Shown here one piece after another: positions 1-8,383 of a stretch of 64,000 bases of DNA. Source of the DNA: Mariprofundus sp. EBB-1 (GTDB lineage Bacteria; Pseudomonadota; Zetaproteobacteria; Mariprofundales; Mariprofundaceae); assembly GCF_003665155.1 (NCBI RefSeq), contig NZ_RCFQ01000008.1, positions 33,296 to 97,295 of the forward strand, written 5' to 3'. Each line of letters opens with the position of its first letter. The first letter of the stretch is position 1. The position numbers were made by a program, and so were the translations under genes. A model generated the notes under the pieces. It was not told the DNA's origin and ran no database searches. It saw nothing but the letters and a program-made list of their open reading frames with translations.

Positions 1-286
1 AGCTGCTCTGGAACCTGAAGCGTTATCGGTGTTATGCGAAGCAGGCACAGCCTTTTATCAACAGGCATTGGATGCCTGGCAACCTGATTCGGAATGGAAG
101 AGTTGGACGGCGGCAGTGAAAGAGAAGACCGGCTGCAAAGGTAAAGCGCTGTTTATGCCCTTGCGTGTGGCATTAAGTGGTGCTCTGCATGGCCCTGATA
201 TGTCCTCTGTTGTCACATTCTTAGGTAGTGAAGGTGTTATCGCCAGAATCGAACATGCGTGTCAGCTAGCTACTCAGGAGGCGTAA
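1..286 (+). CDS. gltX: Glutamyl-tRNA synthetase, C-terminal end (partial)
   Basis: The reading frame is open from base 2 and gives about 94 residues ending in TAA at 284-286; the 5' part of the gene lies outside the window. The residues KGKALFMPLR followed by GALHGPD are typical of the anticodon-binding C-terminal domain of bacterial GluRS, where a helix bundle recognises the tRNA(Glu/Gln) anticodon. GluRS charges tRNA with glutamate in the cytoplasm. cysS starts only 4 bases after the stop, so the two synthetase genes are probably co-transcribed, an arrangement seen in many bacteria. The catalytic domain is not visible, so discriminating and non-discriminating forms cannot be told apart. Confidence 0.88.
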   Translation, partial: AALEPEALSVLCEAGTAFYQQALDAWQPDSEWKSWTAAVKEKTGCKGKALFMPLRVALSGALHGPDMSSVVTFLGSEGVIARIEHACQLATQEA

Positions 287-290
287 TCCT

Positions 291-1676
291 ATGAGTCTTT
301 CTGTTTATAACTCCCTGCATCGTCGCAAGGAACTGTTTGAACCTCTCGAACCTAATCGTGTGGGTATGTATGTGTGTGGTGTGACGGTGTATGACTATTG
401 TCATGTTGGCCATGCGCGTGTGATGGTGGTGTTTGATGTTATTCATCGCTGGCTCACTGAACTTGGTTTTGATGTGAACTATGTGCGCAATTTCACCGAC
501 GTAGATGATAAGATTATTAAACGGGCCAGTGAACGTGGTATTGATATTCATCAACTTACCAATGAGATGATTGCTGCCTTTCAGGAAGATATTGGTTCTC
601 TGGGCTGTTTGCCACCGAGTCATGAACCCCGTGCTACTGCCCATATGCCGGATATGGTGAAGATGATTGGCGAGCTTGTAGCACGAAAGCACGCCTATGT
701 TTCTTCATCCGGGGATGTGTTGTATGCGGTGCGCAGTTTTGATCACTATGGTCAGCTGTCGGGTAAAAATATCGATGACCTGGAATCGGGCTCACGTGTG
801 GATGTGGATGATAGCAAACGTGACCCGCTCGATTTCGTGTTGTGGAAAATGGCCAAGCCGGGTGAGCCTGCATGGGATTCACCGTGGGGCCAGGGCAGAC
901 CGGGTTGGCATATTGAATGTTCAGCCATGAGTTGCTCGCATCTGGGTAACACCTTTGATATTCATGGTGGCGGTATGGATTTGAAATTCCCGCATCATGA
1001 AAATGAAATTGCTCAGGCCTGTGCATCCAATGATGGCAGTTTTGCCCGTTACTGGTTGCATAATGGCTTTGTAAATATCAATGCTGAGAAGATGTCCAAG
1101 TCATTGGGTAACTTTTTTACCATTCGGGAAGTCACCAAAAACTATCACCCGGAAGTATTGCGCATGTTTATCCTGGGCACCCATTATCGTTCACCATTGG
1201 ATTTCTCTGATAGTGCCTTGGATGCTGCCAAAGCCGGATTGGATCGACTGTATGAAACGCTACGGCGATTCAAGGGTGAGACGTTAGATGGAAGATGTGA
1301 GATGTCTGAGTCACTCATTCCACCTGCTTTCACCAACGCCATGAATGATGATTTCAATACTACGGAAGCGCTGGCGTCACTCTTCGATACCAATCGTGCT
1401 TTGAACAAGGCTTTAAATGAGAGGGCTGATGTCAGTGATCTTGCTGCCCAATTCAAGGCGATGCTTAATCTCTTGGCTATTGGTCAGCATGATGCCGAAG
1501 CCTGGTTTAAGGGTGGGGATGTTGATGTGGCGCGTATTGAAGCATTGATTGCTGAACGCGGCGAATCGAAAAAAGCCCGTGATTTTGCCCGTGCTGATGC
1601 CATTCGAGATGCATTGATTGCCGAGGGTATTGTACTTGAAGATAGCCCGAGCGGCACAACCTGGAAAAAGGTCTGA
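291..1676 (+). CDS. cysS: Cysteinyl-tRNA synthetase
   Basis: A class I aminoacyl-tRNA synthetase that charges tRNA(Cys) with cysteine. The 461-residue length is normal for the family. The HIGH signature appears as HVGH at residues 38-41 after the zinc-ligand region (C29 in YVCGVTVYD), and KMSKS is at residues 267-271. The block GWHIECSAMS followed by HGGGMDLKFPHHENE carries the other zinc ligands and the cysteine-recognition site. The C-terminal 80 residues form the usual helical DALR-type region ending in TTWKKV. The ATG follows AGGAG at 276-280. The gene sits directly behind gltX. Confidence 0.97.
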   Translation: MSLSVYNSLHRRKELFEPLEPNRVGMYVCGVTVYDYCHVGHARVMVVFDVIHRWLTELGFDVNYVRNFTDVDDKIIKRASERGIDIHQLTNEMIAAFQEDIGSLGCLPPSHEPRATAHMPDMVKMIGELVARKHAYVSSSGDVLYAVRSFDHYGQLSGKNIDDLESGSRVDVDDSKRDPLDFVLWKMAKPGEPAWDSPWGQGRPGWHIECSAMSCSHLGNTFDIHGGGMDLKFPHHENEIAQACASNDGSFARYWLHNGFVNINAEKMSKSLGNFFTIREVTKNYHPEVLRMFILGTHYRSPLDFSDSALDAAKAGLDRLYETLRRFKGETLDGRCEMSESLIPPAFTNAMNDDFNTTEALASLFDTNRALNKALNERADVSDLAAQFKAMLNLLAIGQHDAEAWFKGGDVDVARIEALIAERGESKKARDFARADAIRDALIAEGIVLEDSPSGTTWKKV

Positions 1677-1694
1677 TAGACGAAGGTCCGAGAC

Positions 1695-1837
1695 TTTTAC
1701 CGCAAAGTACGCAGAGTTACGCAAAGTAAAGCAAAGCTGGCCGAGGAAGAAGAGAGTCACAGCAATGATTATTACGCCGGTATTTCTCCTTTGTAACTCT
1801 TGGGTGATTGCGCTTGCGTAAGAGAGAGTGCCCTGGG
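1695..1837 (+). repeat. Intergenic repeat pair (A core plus B core) between cysS and cysH
   Basis: Bases 1697-1731 hold ACCGCAAAG, ACGCAGAG and ACGCAAAG words in series. Bases 1709-1731 are identical over 23 bases to 62183-62205. About 75 bases further on, 1806-1837 (GCTTGCGTAAGAGAGAGTGC then CCTGGG) match, allowing a few substitutions, the B cores at 20027-20053 (inverted) and 60424-60450 (inverted). The stretch has no convincing ORF and no ribosome-binding site. It is one of several copies of a dispersed family in this window. Confidence 0.7.
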
Positions 1838-1887
1838 CAGTTCTGTGGTGAAAGATTTAAATGGTTGTAAATGTAGAGGTAGTGAAG

Positions 1888-2580
1888 ATGCAAGCAAAAG
1901 TGGCTGAAACAATTGCTCTGTTAGAGCAGGCAAATAATGAATATGGCTCTAGTCTGGTGTTCGCATGCAGTTTTGGTGCTGAAGATGTTGTGATGATTGA
2001 TCTGATCAGCAAACATGCTCCCTCTATTCAGGTCGTCACGCTCGATACCGGTCGTTTGCCACAGGCAACCTATAATGTAATGGATGCGTGCCGTGAGAAA
2101 TATCATTTAGAGCTCAAGGTCTATTGTCCGGATGCAGCAGAAGTCGAAGCGATGGTCTGCGAGTCGGGTCTTAATCTGTTTTATCAATCGGTAGAGAAAC
2201 GCAAACAGTGTTGTGAGATACGCAAGATTCATCCGCTCAAGCGGGCGCTGTCGGGTAAACAGGCGTGGATCACAGGCGTGCGTCGCGAGCAGGCTGACTC
2301 GCGTCTGGATATGACTGCAGTGGAAGATGATGCTCATTTTGGTTTGAAGAAGTTCAATCCTCTGATTGAATGGACAGAATCAGAGGTGTGGGACTATATC
2401 CGTAGCAACGATGTGCCCTACAATGCGCTGCACGATCAACATTATCCATCCATTGGTTGTGAGCCATGTTCCCGATCTATTACTGTCGGGGAAGATCCAA
2501 GATCCGGACGTTGGTGGTGGGAGCGTGAGGATGGTGTGGCCGAATGTGGTCTGCATGCCAGCCCATTGAAAAAGCCGTAG
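1888..2580 (+). CDS. cysH: Assimilatory adenylylsulfate (APS) reductase
   Basis: Reduces activated sulfate to sulfite with thioredoxin, the committed reductive step of sulfate assimilation. Numbered from the ATG at 1888, it has the P-loop-like SFGAEDVV segment near residue 24, the cysteine pair C108-C109, C191/C194 in GCEPC, and the catalytic ECGLH with C220 near the C-terminus. The CC...CxxC set binds a [4Fe-4S] cluster and marks the APS-using type (EC 1.8.4.10), not the E. coli PAPS type. I prefer the start at 1888 because GAGGT lies about 9 bases upstream; an in-frame ATG at 1861 would add 9 residues. A strong terminator follows at once. Neighbour cysS uses the pathway's end product. Confidence 0.93.
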   Translation: MQAKVAETIALLEQANNEYGSSLVFACSFGAEDVVMIDLISKHAPSIQVVTLDTGRLPQATYNVMDACREKYHLELKVYCPDAAEVEAMVCESGLNLFYQSVEKRKQCCEIRKIHPLKRALSGKQAWITGVRREQADSRLDMTAVEDDAHFGLKKFNPLIEWTESEVWDYIRSNDVPYNALHDQHYPSIGCEPCSRSITVGEDPRSGRWWWEREDGVAECGLHASPLKKP

Positions 2581-2586
2581 AAAACA

Positions 2587-2618
2587 AAAAAGCTGACGTG
2601 AAAACGCCAGCTTTTTTT
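2587..2618. terminator. Bidirectional rho-independent terminator after cysH
   Basis: An A-rich arm with AGCTG, a short loop, then CAGCT and a run of seven T residues. Because the left arm starts with a run of A, the hairpin also has a T-run on the minus strand. It can therefore end both cysH and the convergent small gene at 2635-2847. Confidence 0.85.
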
Positions 2619-2634
2619 GATGTTTCTAATGCTA

Positions 2635-2847
2635 TTAGAAATGCATTCTGTAATGTGGGTCCAACCAGCATTTTGGTAGTGCTTCTCCGGATGCAAATGT
2701 TACATCGGATTTTTCAACAGGTTCTGGGTCACCGACTTCTTCACCGGCCTGGAATTGCACGGTAACAAATGATGAATTTGGATCTGTGAGTTGACTTAGT
2801 TCAACGACCTGCGCGAGATCGCCATTATCTGCTTTTCTCAAGAACAT
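2635..2847 (-). CDS. Small conserved-looking protein of unknown function (70 aa)
   Basis: I do not recognise a named family. The gene is well supported: a perfect AAGGAGG lies 5 bases before the ATG at 2845-2847, and a bidirectional terminator follows. The protein is acidic and cytosolic in character, with no signal peptide or membrane segment. It opens MFLRKADNGDLAQVVEL and ends with a C-terminal block SGEALPKCW then LDPHYRMHF, containing a single cysteine. It is convergent with cysH and upstream (in its own direction) of nothing else, so it is probably monocistronic. Its place beside cysH may hint at a sulfur-assimilation link, but this is only proximity. Confidence 0.7.
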   Translation of the reverse strand: MFLRKADNGDLAQVVELSQLTDPNSSFVTVQFQAGEEVGDPEPVEKSDVTFASGEALPKCWLDPHYRMHF

Positions 2848-2967
2848 ATCAGCCTCCTTATTGTTGATGTGACGTGCTGAGTTTATCCAATATACGCTTC
2901 ATGAACGGTTTTATCCAGTTTCAAGTTGGCTGCCCGAGGTGAATACTCTTTTTGCTTGTGAAAGTAT

Positions 2968-4266
2968 TTAAGCGTTAGCGCAGACCTGAGTGATGGCAGA
3001 AGTAATGCGGCGAAGCTCTGTTTCGGAGATGATAAAAGGAGGCATGGTGTATAGCAGCTTGCCAAATGGGCGCAGCCAAACACCCTGCTCAATCAGCTCT
3101 TTTTGTACCTGTTCTACATCGATTCTCTGATGCATTTCGATGACGCCGATTGCGCCTTTGATGCGCACATCGGCAACCGCATCAAAGCCTTTACAGGCAC
3201 TTAACTCGGCATTTAATTGTGCTTCTATAGTTGATACATCTTGTTTCCAATCCGAAGCGAGCAGTAACTCTAAACTGGCCAGAGCTACTGCACAGGCTAA
3301 TGGGTTGGCCATAAATGTCGGGCCATGCATCAAAACACCGGAACCATCGCGATGAATGCCATCACATACCCGTGCTGAGCAGAGCGTAGCAGCCAGACTC
3401 ATATAGCCACCGGTCAGTGCTTTGCCGACGCACATGATATCCGGATCGATACCGGCATGTTCACAGGCAAACATGGCACCTGTACGGCCAAACCCCGTGG
3501 CGATTTCATCTACAATGAGCAATAGATCATATTGATCACAGAGTTTCCGCATCTGCCGCAAAAATTCAGGTGCATAAAAACGCATGCCGCCTGCGCCTTG
3601 TACAATGGGTTCGAGAATGACTGCGGCTAGTTGATGGTGGTGCGTGTTGATAGTCGAGGCAAAGGATTCAATATGAGAATCATGCCACTCTGCATCGGAT
3701 GTGGCGTTTGGGGCATCGACAAACAGTTGCTGAGCCAGGATGCTGGAGAAGAGATGGTGCATGCCGGAATCAGGGTCGCAGACGCTCATCGCACCAAAGG
3801 TGTCGCCATGATACCCCGAGCGAATGGTTAGCAGTCTGCTTTTTTCCGGTTTGCCTGTTGCTTGCCAGAATTGCAGTGCCATCTTCATGGCAACTTCTAC
3901 CGAGACAGAACCGGAATCGGAAAAAAACACATGATTCATATTGGCAGGTGTGATTTCGAGTAGTTTTTCAGCCAGTCTTGCAGCGGGTCTGTGTGTTAAA
4001 CCGCCAAACATCACATGCGACATATCTTTTATCTGTGTCTGAATGGCTGCATTGAGTTCAGGCACATTATAACCGTGAATAGCACTCCACCAGGATGACA
4101 TGCCATCGATCACGCGCCGTCCATCCTCAAATTCCAGGTACACACCCTCGGCGCGTTTAACGGGATAGACAGGGATCGGTGACTTCATGCTGGCATAGGG
4201 GTGCCAGACATGCTGACGTTCAAATGTTATCCAGTTCATGGATGGTTCGGATTCAGGACTGCTCAT
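2968..4266 (-). CDS. bioA: Adenosylmethionine-8-amino-7-oxononanoate aminotransferase
   Basis: A PLP-dependent class III aminotransferase of biotin synthesis that makes 7,8-diaminopelargonate using S-adenosylmethionine as amino donor. The 432-residue length fits BioA. Visible features: HVWHPYASMK at residues 19-28 (substrate-binding entry), SDSGS at 116-120 for the PLP phosphate, YHGDT around 152, the PLP-ring aspartate D253 in IVDEI, and the Schiff-base lysine K282 in VGKALTGG. WHPY near the N-terminus and MSSWWSAIHG distinguish it from ArgD- and GabT-type relatives. Its ATG overlaps the stop of holA as ATGA, so it is translated as the last gene of the leuS-lptE-holA-bioA unit. No other biotin gene is in the window. 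Confidence 0.94.
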   Translation of the reverse strand: MSSPESEPSMNWITFERQHVWHPYASMKSPIPVYPVKRAEGVYLEFEDGRRVIDGMSSWWSAIHGYNVPELNAAIQTQIKDMSHVMFGGLTHRPAARLAEKLLEITPANMNHVFFSDSGSVSVEVAMKMALQFWQATGKPEKSRLLTIRSGYHGDTFGAMSVCDPDSGMHHLFSSILAQQLFVDAPNATSDAEWHDSHIESFASTINTHHHQLAAVILEPIVQGAGGMRFYAPEFLRQMRKLCDQYDLLLIVDEIATGFGRTGAMFACEHAGIDPDIMCVGKALTGGYMSLAATLCSARVCDGIHRDGSGVLMHGPTFMANPLACAVALASLELLLASDWKQDVSTIEAQLNAELSACKGFDAVADVRIKGAIGVIEMHQRIDVEQVQKELIEQGVWLRPFGKLLYTMPPFIISETELRRITSAITQVCANA

Positions 4267-5252
4267 GCAGCCATCAAACGCTGCTGGTCAATGAGATCCA
4301 AAGTAAGGTTTTCAATCACAACGGTCTTATCTTCAACCGAGGCACCTTTCACCAGTTTTTCAGCGTGCACGATGCGTTGCATGGCTGCCGTCAATTCAGA
4401 GCCACGCCAGCAGGCGGCTTCTTTAGCGACTTTCTGACGCGCATCACCAAATATTTTTGCAGCTTGTATTGGGTTTCTATCGCGCTGCGCTTGAAACCAG
4501 GCGTACATGAGTATCTGCTGCATACGTGTGCCGATCCAGGATATCATCTGCACTTCTGCCACTTGCTGATCATGTAATAAACGTGATGCCAGACCGATCG
4601 CTTCTGGTTGACGCATGGCAACCGCATGGCACCAGTCTTCGAGTACTCCGGGAGCCCGCTCTCCGAGCAATTCACCGATCACATCCAGTCCCAGCACTTT
4701 GCCATCACCACCATCGTACCAGCGTAGCCGCTCTATCATCTGGCGAGCGGCCAGCCGCATGCCGTTGAGTTGCTCTGACATCCATAGCAGTGCATCGGGC
4801 GTGATATCGAGCTTGGTTTTTTTAAGTTCATGCTCCAACCAACGTTGAAACCCAGATTCATCGGGTAATAAAAATTCACATTGCGGCAGGGATGAGCGTG
4901 CCTTCAATTTTTTATGCACCGCTTTTTTCCAGTCCACGCCGGGTGCGCAGATGATCAAGCGGTGTTCACTGGAGAGGTTATCCAATAATTTCAGCAGGTG
5001 GGCAGATTGTTTCGGATTAGCCGATTGGGCATTACGAATCAGAGCATAACAACGGGATGGCCCGAATAGCCCCAGGTTCTTGGAGTCCTCTTCAATGCGT
5101 GCAAGCTCGGATATATCAACGCGGATACGATGCGCATCAGCACCGGCCGCTAGCAGCGCATCAGCGGCCTCGTACAAGGCATCATGATCTTCACCAAACA
5201 GGTAATAGAGGTGATGTTCTACAGGTAACAGGCGATCAGGATTTAGACGCAT
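4263..5252 (-). CDS. holA: DNA polymerase III delta subunit
   Basis: The wrench subunit of the clamp loader, which opens the beta sliding clamp for loading at primer termini. The protein is 329 residues, close to the family norm of about 340. It has the weakly conserved layout of HolA: an N-terminal segment YYLFGEDHDALYEAADALL, a middle region with RLIICAPGVDWKK, a helical domain containing the typical LNGMRLAARQMIERL, and a C-terminal collar ending LTLDLIDQQRL. The order leuS-lptE-holA is common in proteobacteria and supports the call. Its stop overlaps the bioA start; lptE ends 9 bases before its ATG. Confidence 0.93.
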   Translation of the reverse strand: MRLNPDRLLPVEHHLYYLFGEDHDALYEAADALLAAGADAHRIRVDISELARIEEDSKNLGLFGPSRCYALIRNAQSANPKQSAHLLKLLDNLSSEHRLIICAPGVDWKKAVHKKLKARSSLPQCEFLLPDESGFQRWLEHELKKTKLDITPDALLWMSEQLNGMRLAARQMIERLRWYDGGDGKVLGLDVIGELLGERAPGVLEDWCHAVAMRQPEAIGLASRLLHDQQVAEVQMISWIGTRMQQILMYAWFQAQRDRNPIQAAKIFGDARQKVAKEAACWRGSELTAAMQRIVHAEKLVKGASVEDKTVVIENLTLDLIDQQRLMAA

Positions 5253-5261
5253 GGATGATGT

Positions 5262-5777
5262 TCAAAAGCCGGAGCGTATGCGGCCTACCGCATCAGATAG
5301 CCACTGCTTGTGCAGATCTTGTAACAGGCGCTCACGCGATGCTTCAATACTGGTCGGGCCACCGGCTACATAGACATCTCCCTGGCTTGAAATGGCACCA
5401 CTTTGCCAGATTGTTTTACCTTCTTTCACTAACATCAGAGAACCTGTGTAAATCATACGATACTGTGTTGCAATGCCTGATGCATCATAGGTGGAGGGGG
5501 TAAATCTCAGTGGCGAGATGTTGATATGTAACATGGCATGCGTTGTTAGATCATCAATATCCTTGGCATCAATAATAGTATAACGATCTGATTGTAAGTG
5601 CTGACGCAGTTGAGACAATAACGCTGCATCGGCGTTGCCAACCAGGCTGATTGCTTTCACATCAGCAGGAATGGCACCGCCTGTACCATTGCCATGACCT
5701 ACCAGATGATAACCACAGCTTCCCAATGACAAGGTCAGTAACAGTGCCATTAACGGGAGCCAAAGTAGTTTTCTCAC
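5262..5777 (-). CDS. lptE: LPS-assembly lipoprotein LptE
   Basis: The outer-membrane lipoprotein that plugs and assembles the LptD translocon for lipopolysaccharide. I set the start at the GTG at 5777-5775, which overlaps the leuS stop (GTGA), giving 171 residues. The N-terminus is a lipoprotein signal peptide (VRKLLWLPLMALLLTLSLGS) followed by C-GYHLVG; the CGYHL opening after the lipobox is characteristic of LptE. A longer in-frame extension upstream would run into leuS and bury the signal peptide, so I reject it. The remainder is a small alpha/beta domain with TRYRMI/IW-type strands. Part of the leuS-lptE-holA operon. Confidence 0.92.
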   Translation of the reverse strand: MRKLLWLPLMALLLTLSLGSCGYHLVGHGNGTGGAIPADVKAISLVGNADAALLSQLRQHLQSDRYTIIDAKDIDDLTTHAMLHINISPLRFTPSTYDASGIATQYRMIYTGSLMLVKEGKTIWQSGAISSQGDVYVAGGPTSIEASRERLLQDLHKQWLSDAVGRIRSGF

Positions 5778-8227
5778 GCTGGTTTTACCACGATGTTCAG
5801 CAAACGCCCCGGTACAAGAATTACTTTCACCACCTGCATGCCATCCAACCATTTGGCGATGGCGCTATCTGTTTGTGCAGCCGCCATGGCATCATCCTGC
5901 GATGCATCTTTAGCGATGGTGATTTCTCCTCGACGTTTACCCTGCACCTGTACACCGATGGTGATTTCATCCTGTACCAGGGCTGCTTCATCCACTTCCG
6001 GCCAGGCGCTGATCACAGCGACTTCTTCCATGCCAAGCTTCTCACCCAACTCGCATGCAAAATGTGGCACGAATGGAGCCAGCATCGTTGCCAGAGCCTG
6101 TAGTCCTTCACGATAAGCTGCCGCACCTGTTTCACCCTTTGGTTCATAAGCCTGCAAGCTATTGGATAGTTCCATCAGGGCTGCAATGGCAACATTGAAG
6201 GCAAACCCCTGCTCAAAGGCGTGGGTGACTTTTTTGATGGTGGCGTGAATGGAGAGGCGAATCGCTTTGACCGCTGCTGCATCGTCACTTCCTTCGTTGT
6301 TATCCAGCTTCTCCAGCAAGCGCCATACGCGTTTCAGGAATCGATATGAACCTTCTACGGCCGCATCGTTCCATTCCAGTTCTTTTTCCGGCGGAGCAGC
6401 AAAGAGGGTGAACAGGCGTGCTGTATCAGCACCAAACCGTTCAATGATCGCTTTCGGATCAACAGTGTTGCCTTTGGATTTGGACATCTTGGTGCCGTCT
6501 TTAAGGACCATGCCCTGTGTGAGCAGGTTTTTGAATGGTTCATCACCACCTTGCTCTGATGTGAATAGTCCGGCATCACGCATCAGCTTGTGATAAAAAC
6601 GCGCGTAAAGCAAATGCAGCACTGCATGTTCCACACCACCAATGTACTGATCCACGGGTGCCCAGCGTGCTACGGCATCGGCATTGACCATCGCATCCGC
6701 ATCACGTGGGCTGGTGTAGCGGTTCATATACCATGATGATTCCATGAAGGTATCAAAGGTGTCCAACTCACGCACAGCAGCCTTACCACACGTTGGACAG
6801 TCTGCATGTTTAAATGCTTCGCAATCGGTTAGCGGCGAGGCTCCACCTGTCGGTTGCAGATGTGTTGGCAGCTCAACCGGCAGCTGATCTTCCGGTACTG
6901 CGACTGCACCACAATCATCACAGTGAATCACCGGAATTGGGGCACCCCAATAACGCTGACGCGATACCAACCAGTCACGCAGCCGATACTGGGTACGTTC
7001 TTCACCCTTATCATGTGCAGCTAGCCATGCAGTGATATCCTGTTTGGCTTGCACTGATGGTGTACCATCAAACTCACCCGAGTTCATCAGGATGCCGCTT
7101 TCAGTAAATGCAGCCTCTTCGATATCCCAGATGCCATCGTTTTGTTGGATGACTTGCTTGATAGCCAGATCGTATTTTTTAGCAAAATCGAAATCGCGGG
7201 CATCATGGGCTGGTACGCTCATTACCGCACCGGTGCCATAGCCCATCAATACAAAATTGGCGACCCAAACAGGCACACGTTCACCTGTGATTGGGTGGAT
7301 GGCATGAATGCCTGTCGCCATGCCTTTCTTTTCCATTGTTTCAACATCGGCTTCTTTGGTGGAAATCTTACTGCATTCATCCAGAAATGCAGCGAGTTGC
7401 GGGTTCGACTCAGCCGCTTTCCTGGCCAATGGATGTGCCGCAGCCACAGCCATATAGGTCACGCCCATCAGGGTGTCGGGGCGGGTAGTGAAAATATCGA
7501 GTGTCTCATCGCTATTTTCCAGGCCGAATGAGACTTCGGCACCGCTGGATTTACCAATCCAGTTGCGCTGCATGCCGACAACCTTTTCGGGCCAGCCGGT
7601 CAATGTATCCAGATCTGCAAGCAGCTCTTCGGCATAATCGGTGATACGGATAAACCACTGTTTTAAATTTTTGCGTTGAACCGCTGTATCACAACGCCAG
7701 CACACACCATCCACGACCTGTTCGTTGGCAAGCACGGTGTGGCAAGGATCACACCAGTTGACCTCTGCATTGGCTTGATAGGCTAGACCTTTCTCCATCA
7801 ACTTGGTAAACATCCACTGTTCCCAGCGATAATAATCGGGGTGACAAGTGGCAATTTCACGGCTCCAGTCATAAGAGAGACCTAAACCTTTAAGCTGCAC
7901 ACGCATTTGATCGATATTGGCGTAAGTCCATTCAGCTGGCGGACGGTTGTGTTTAATGGCGGCATTTTCAGCCGGCAGACCAAAGGCATCCCAGCCGATC
8001 GGGTGCAGTACATTAAAGCCCTGCATGCGTTTGTAACGCGCTACGGCATCACCCAGACAATAGTTGCGTACATGGCCCATATGCAGATTGCCGGATGGGT
8101 AGGGGAACATCACCAGACAATAGTACGATTCACGCGCATCATCTTCCACAACAGCATCAATGCCTGTTGCTTCCCAACGCTGCTGCCATTTGGCTTCAAT
8201 TTCCTGTGCTAAATAATGCTCTGACAC
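5774..8227 (-). CDS. leuS: Leucyl-tRNA synthetase
   Basis: A class I synthetase charging tRNA(Leu), with post-transfer editing. Numbered from the GTG at 8227 the protein has 817 residues. It shows the HMGH form of HIGH at 49-52 in PYPSGNLHMGH, the CP1 editing domain in the middle (TTRPDTLMGVTYMAVAAAHP), the WYMNRYTSPRD block, and KMSKS at 580-584. The GTG has GAGGT about 8 bases upstream, and the protein then opens SEHYLAQEIEAKWQQRW, which aligns with other LeuRS starts. An ATG at 8293 with GGAG would add 22 unconserved residues and cannot be ruled out. First gene of the leuS-lptE-holA-bioA unit. Confidence 0.96.
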   Translation of the reverse strand: MSEHYLAQEIEAKWQQRWEATGIDAVVEDDARESYYCLVMFPYPSGNLHMGHVRNYCLGDAVARYKRMQGFNVLHPIGWDAFGLPAENAAIKHNRPPAEWTYANIDQMRVQLKGLGLSYDWSREIATCHPDYYRWEQWMFTKLMEKGLAYQANAEVNWCDPCHTVLANEQVVDGVCWRCDTAVQRKNLKQWFIRITDYAEELLADLDTLTGWPEKVVGMQRNWIGKSSGAEVSFGLENSDETLDIFTTRPDTLMGVTYMAVAAAHPLARKAAESNPQLAAFLDECSKISTKEADVETMEKKGMATGIHAIHPITGERVPVWVANFVLMGYGTGAVMSVPAHDARDFDFAKKYDLAIKQVIQQNDGIWDIEEAAFTESGILMNSGEFDGTPSVQAKQDITAWLAAHDKGEERTQYRLRDWLVSRQRYWGAPIPVIHCDDCGAVAVPEDQLPVELPTHLQPTGGASPLTDCEAFKHADCPTCGKAAVRELDTFDTFMESSWYMNRYTSPRDADAMVNADAVARWAPVDQYIGGVEHAVLHLLYARFYHKLMRDAGLFTSEQGGDEPFKNLLTQGMVLKDGTKMSKSKGNTVDPKAIIERFGADTARLFTLFAAPPEKELEWNDAAVEGSYRFLKRVWRLLEKLDNNEGSDDAAAVKAIRLSIHATIKKVTHAFEQGFAFNVAIAALMELSNSLQAYEPKGETGAAAYREGLQALATMLAPFVPHFACELGEKLGMEEVAVISAWPEVDEAALVQDEITIGVQVQGKRRGEITIAKDASQDDAMAAAQTDSAIAKWLDGMQVVKVILVPGRLLNIVVKPA

Positions 8228-8383
8228 CGATAGTACCTCTTCATTCAATCTGCTGCGGATGATGATGGCATCACTGCTGACTTGCAATATCATAAATCTC
8301 CGTAATTATTGCTGTGAAGCCCTGTAGAGGGGCGGCATTCATTGGGTGTTTTTGGGTTAAGTTTTGAATAAAGGGGGAGGGCC

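Noticed and set aside
1618..1821. 67-codon frame overlapping the cysS end
   Set aside because: It runs out of phase through cysS and then through an intergenic repeat; no ribosome site.
5778..5852. Longer N-terminus for lptE
   Set aside because: It would bury the lipoprotein signal peptide and overlap leuS; the GTG at 5777 forms a GTGA overlap.
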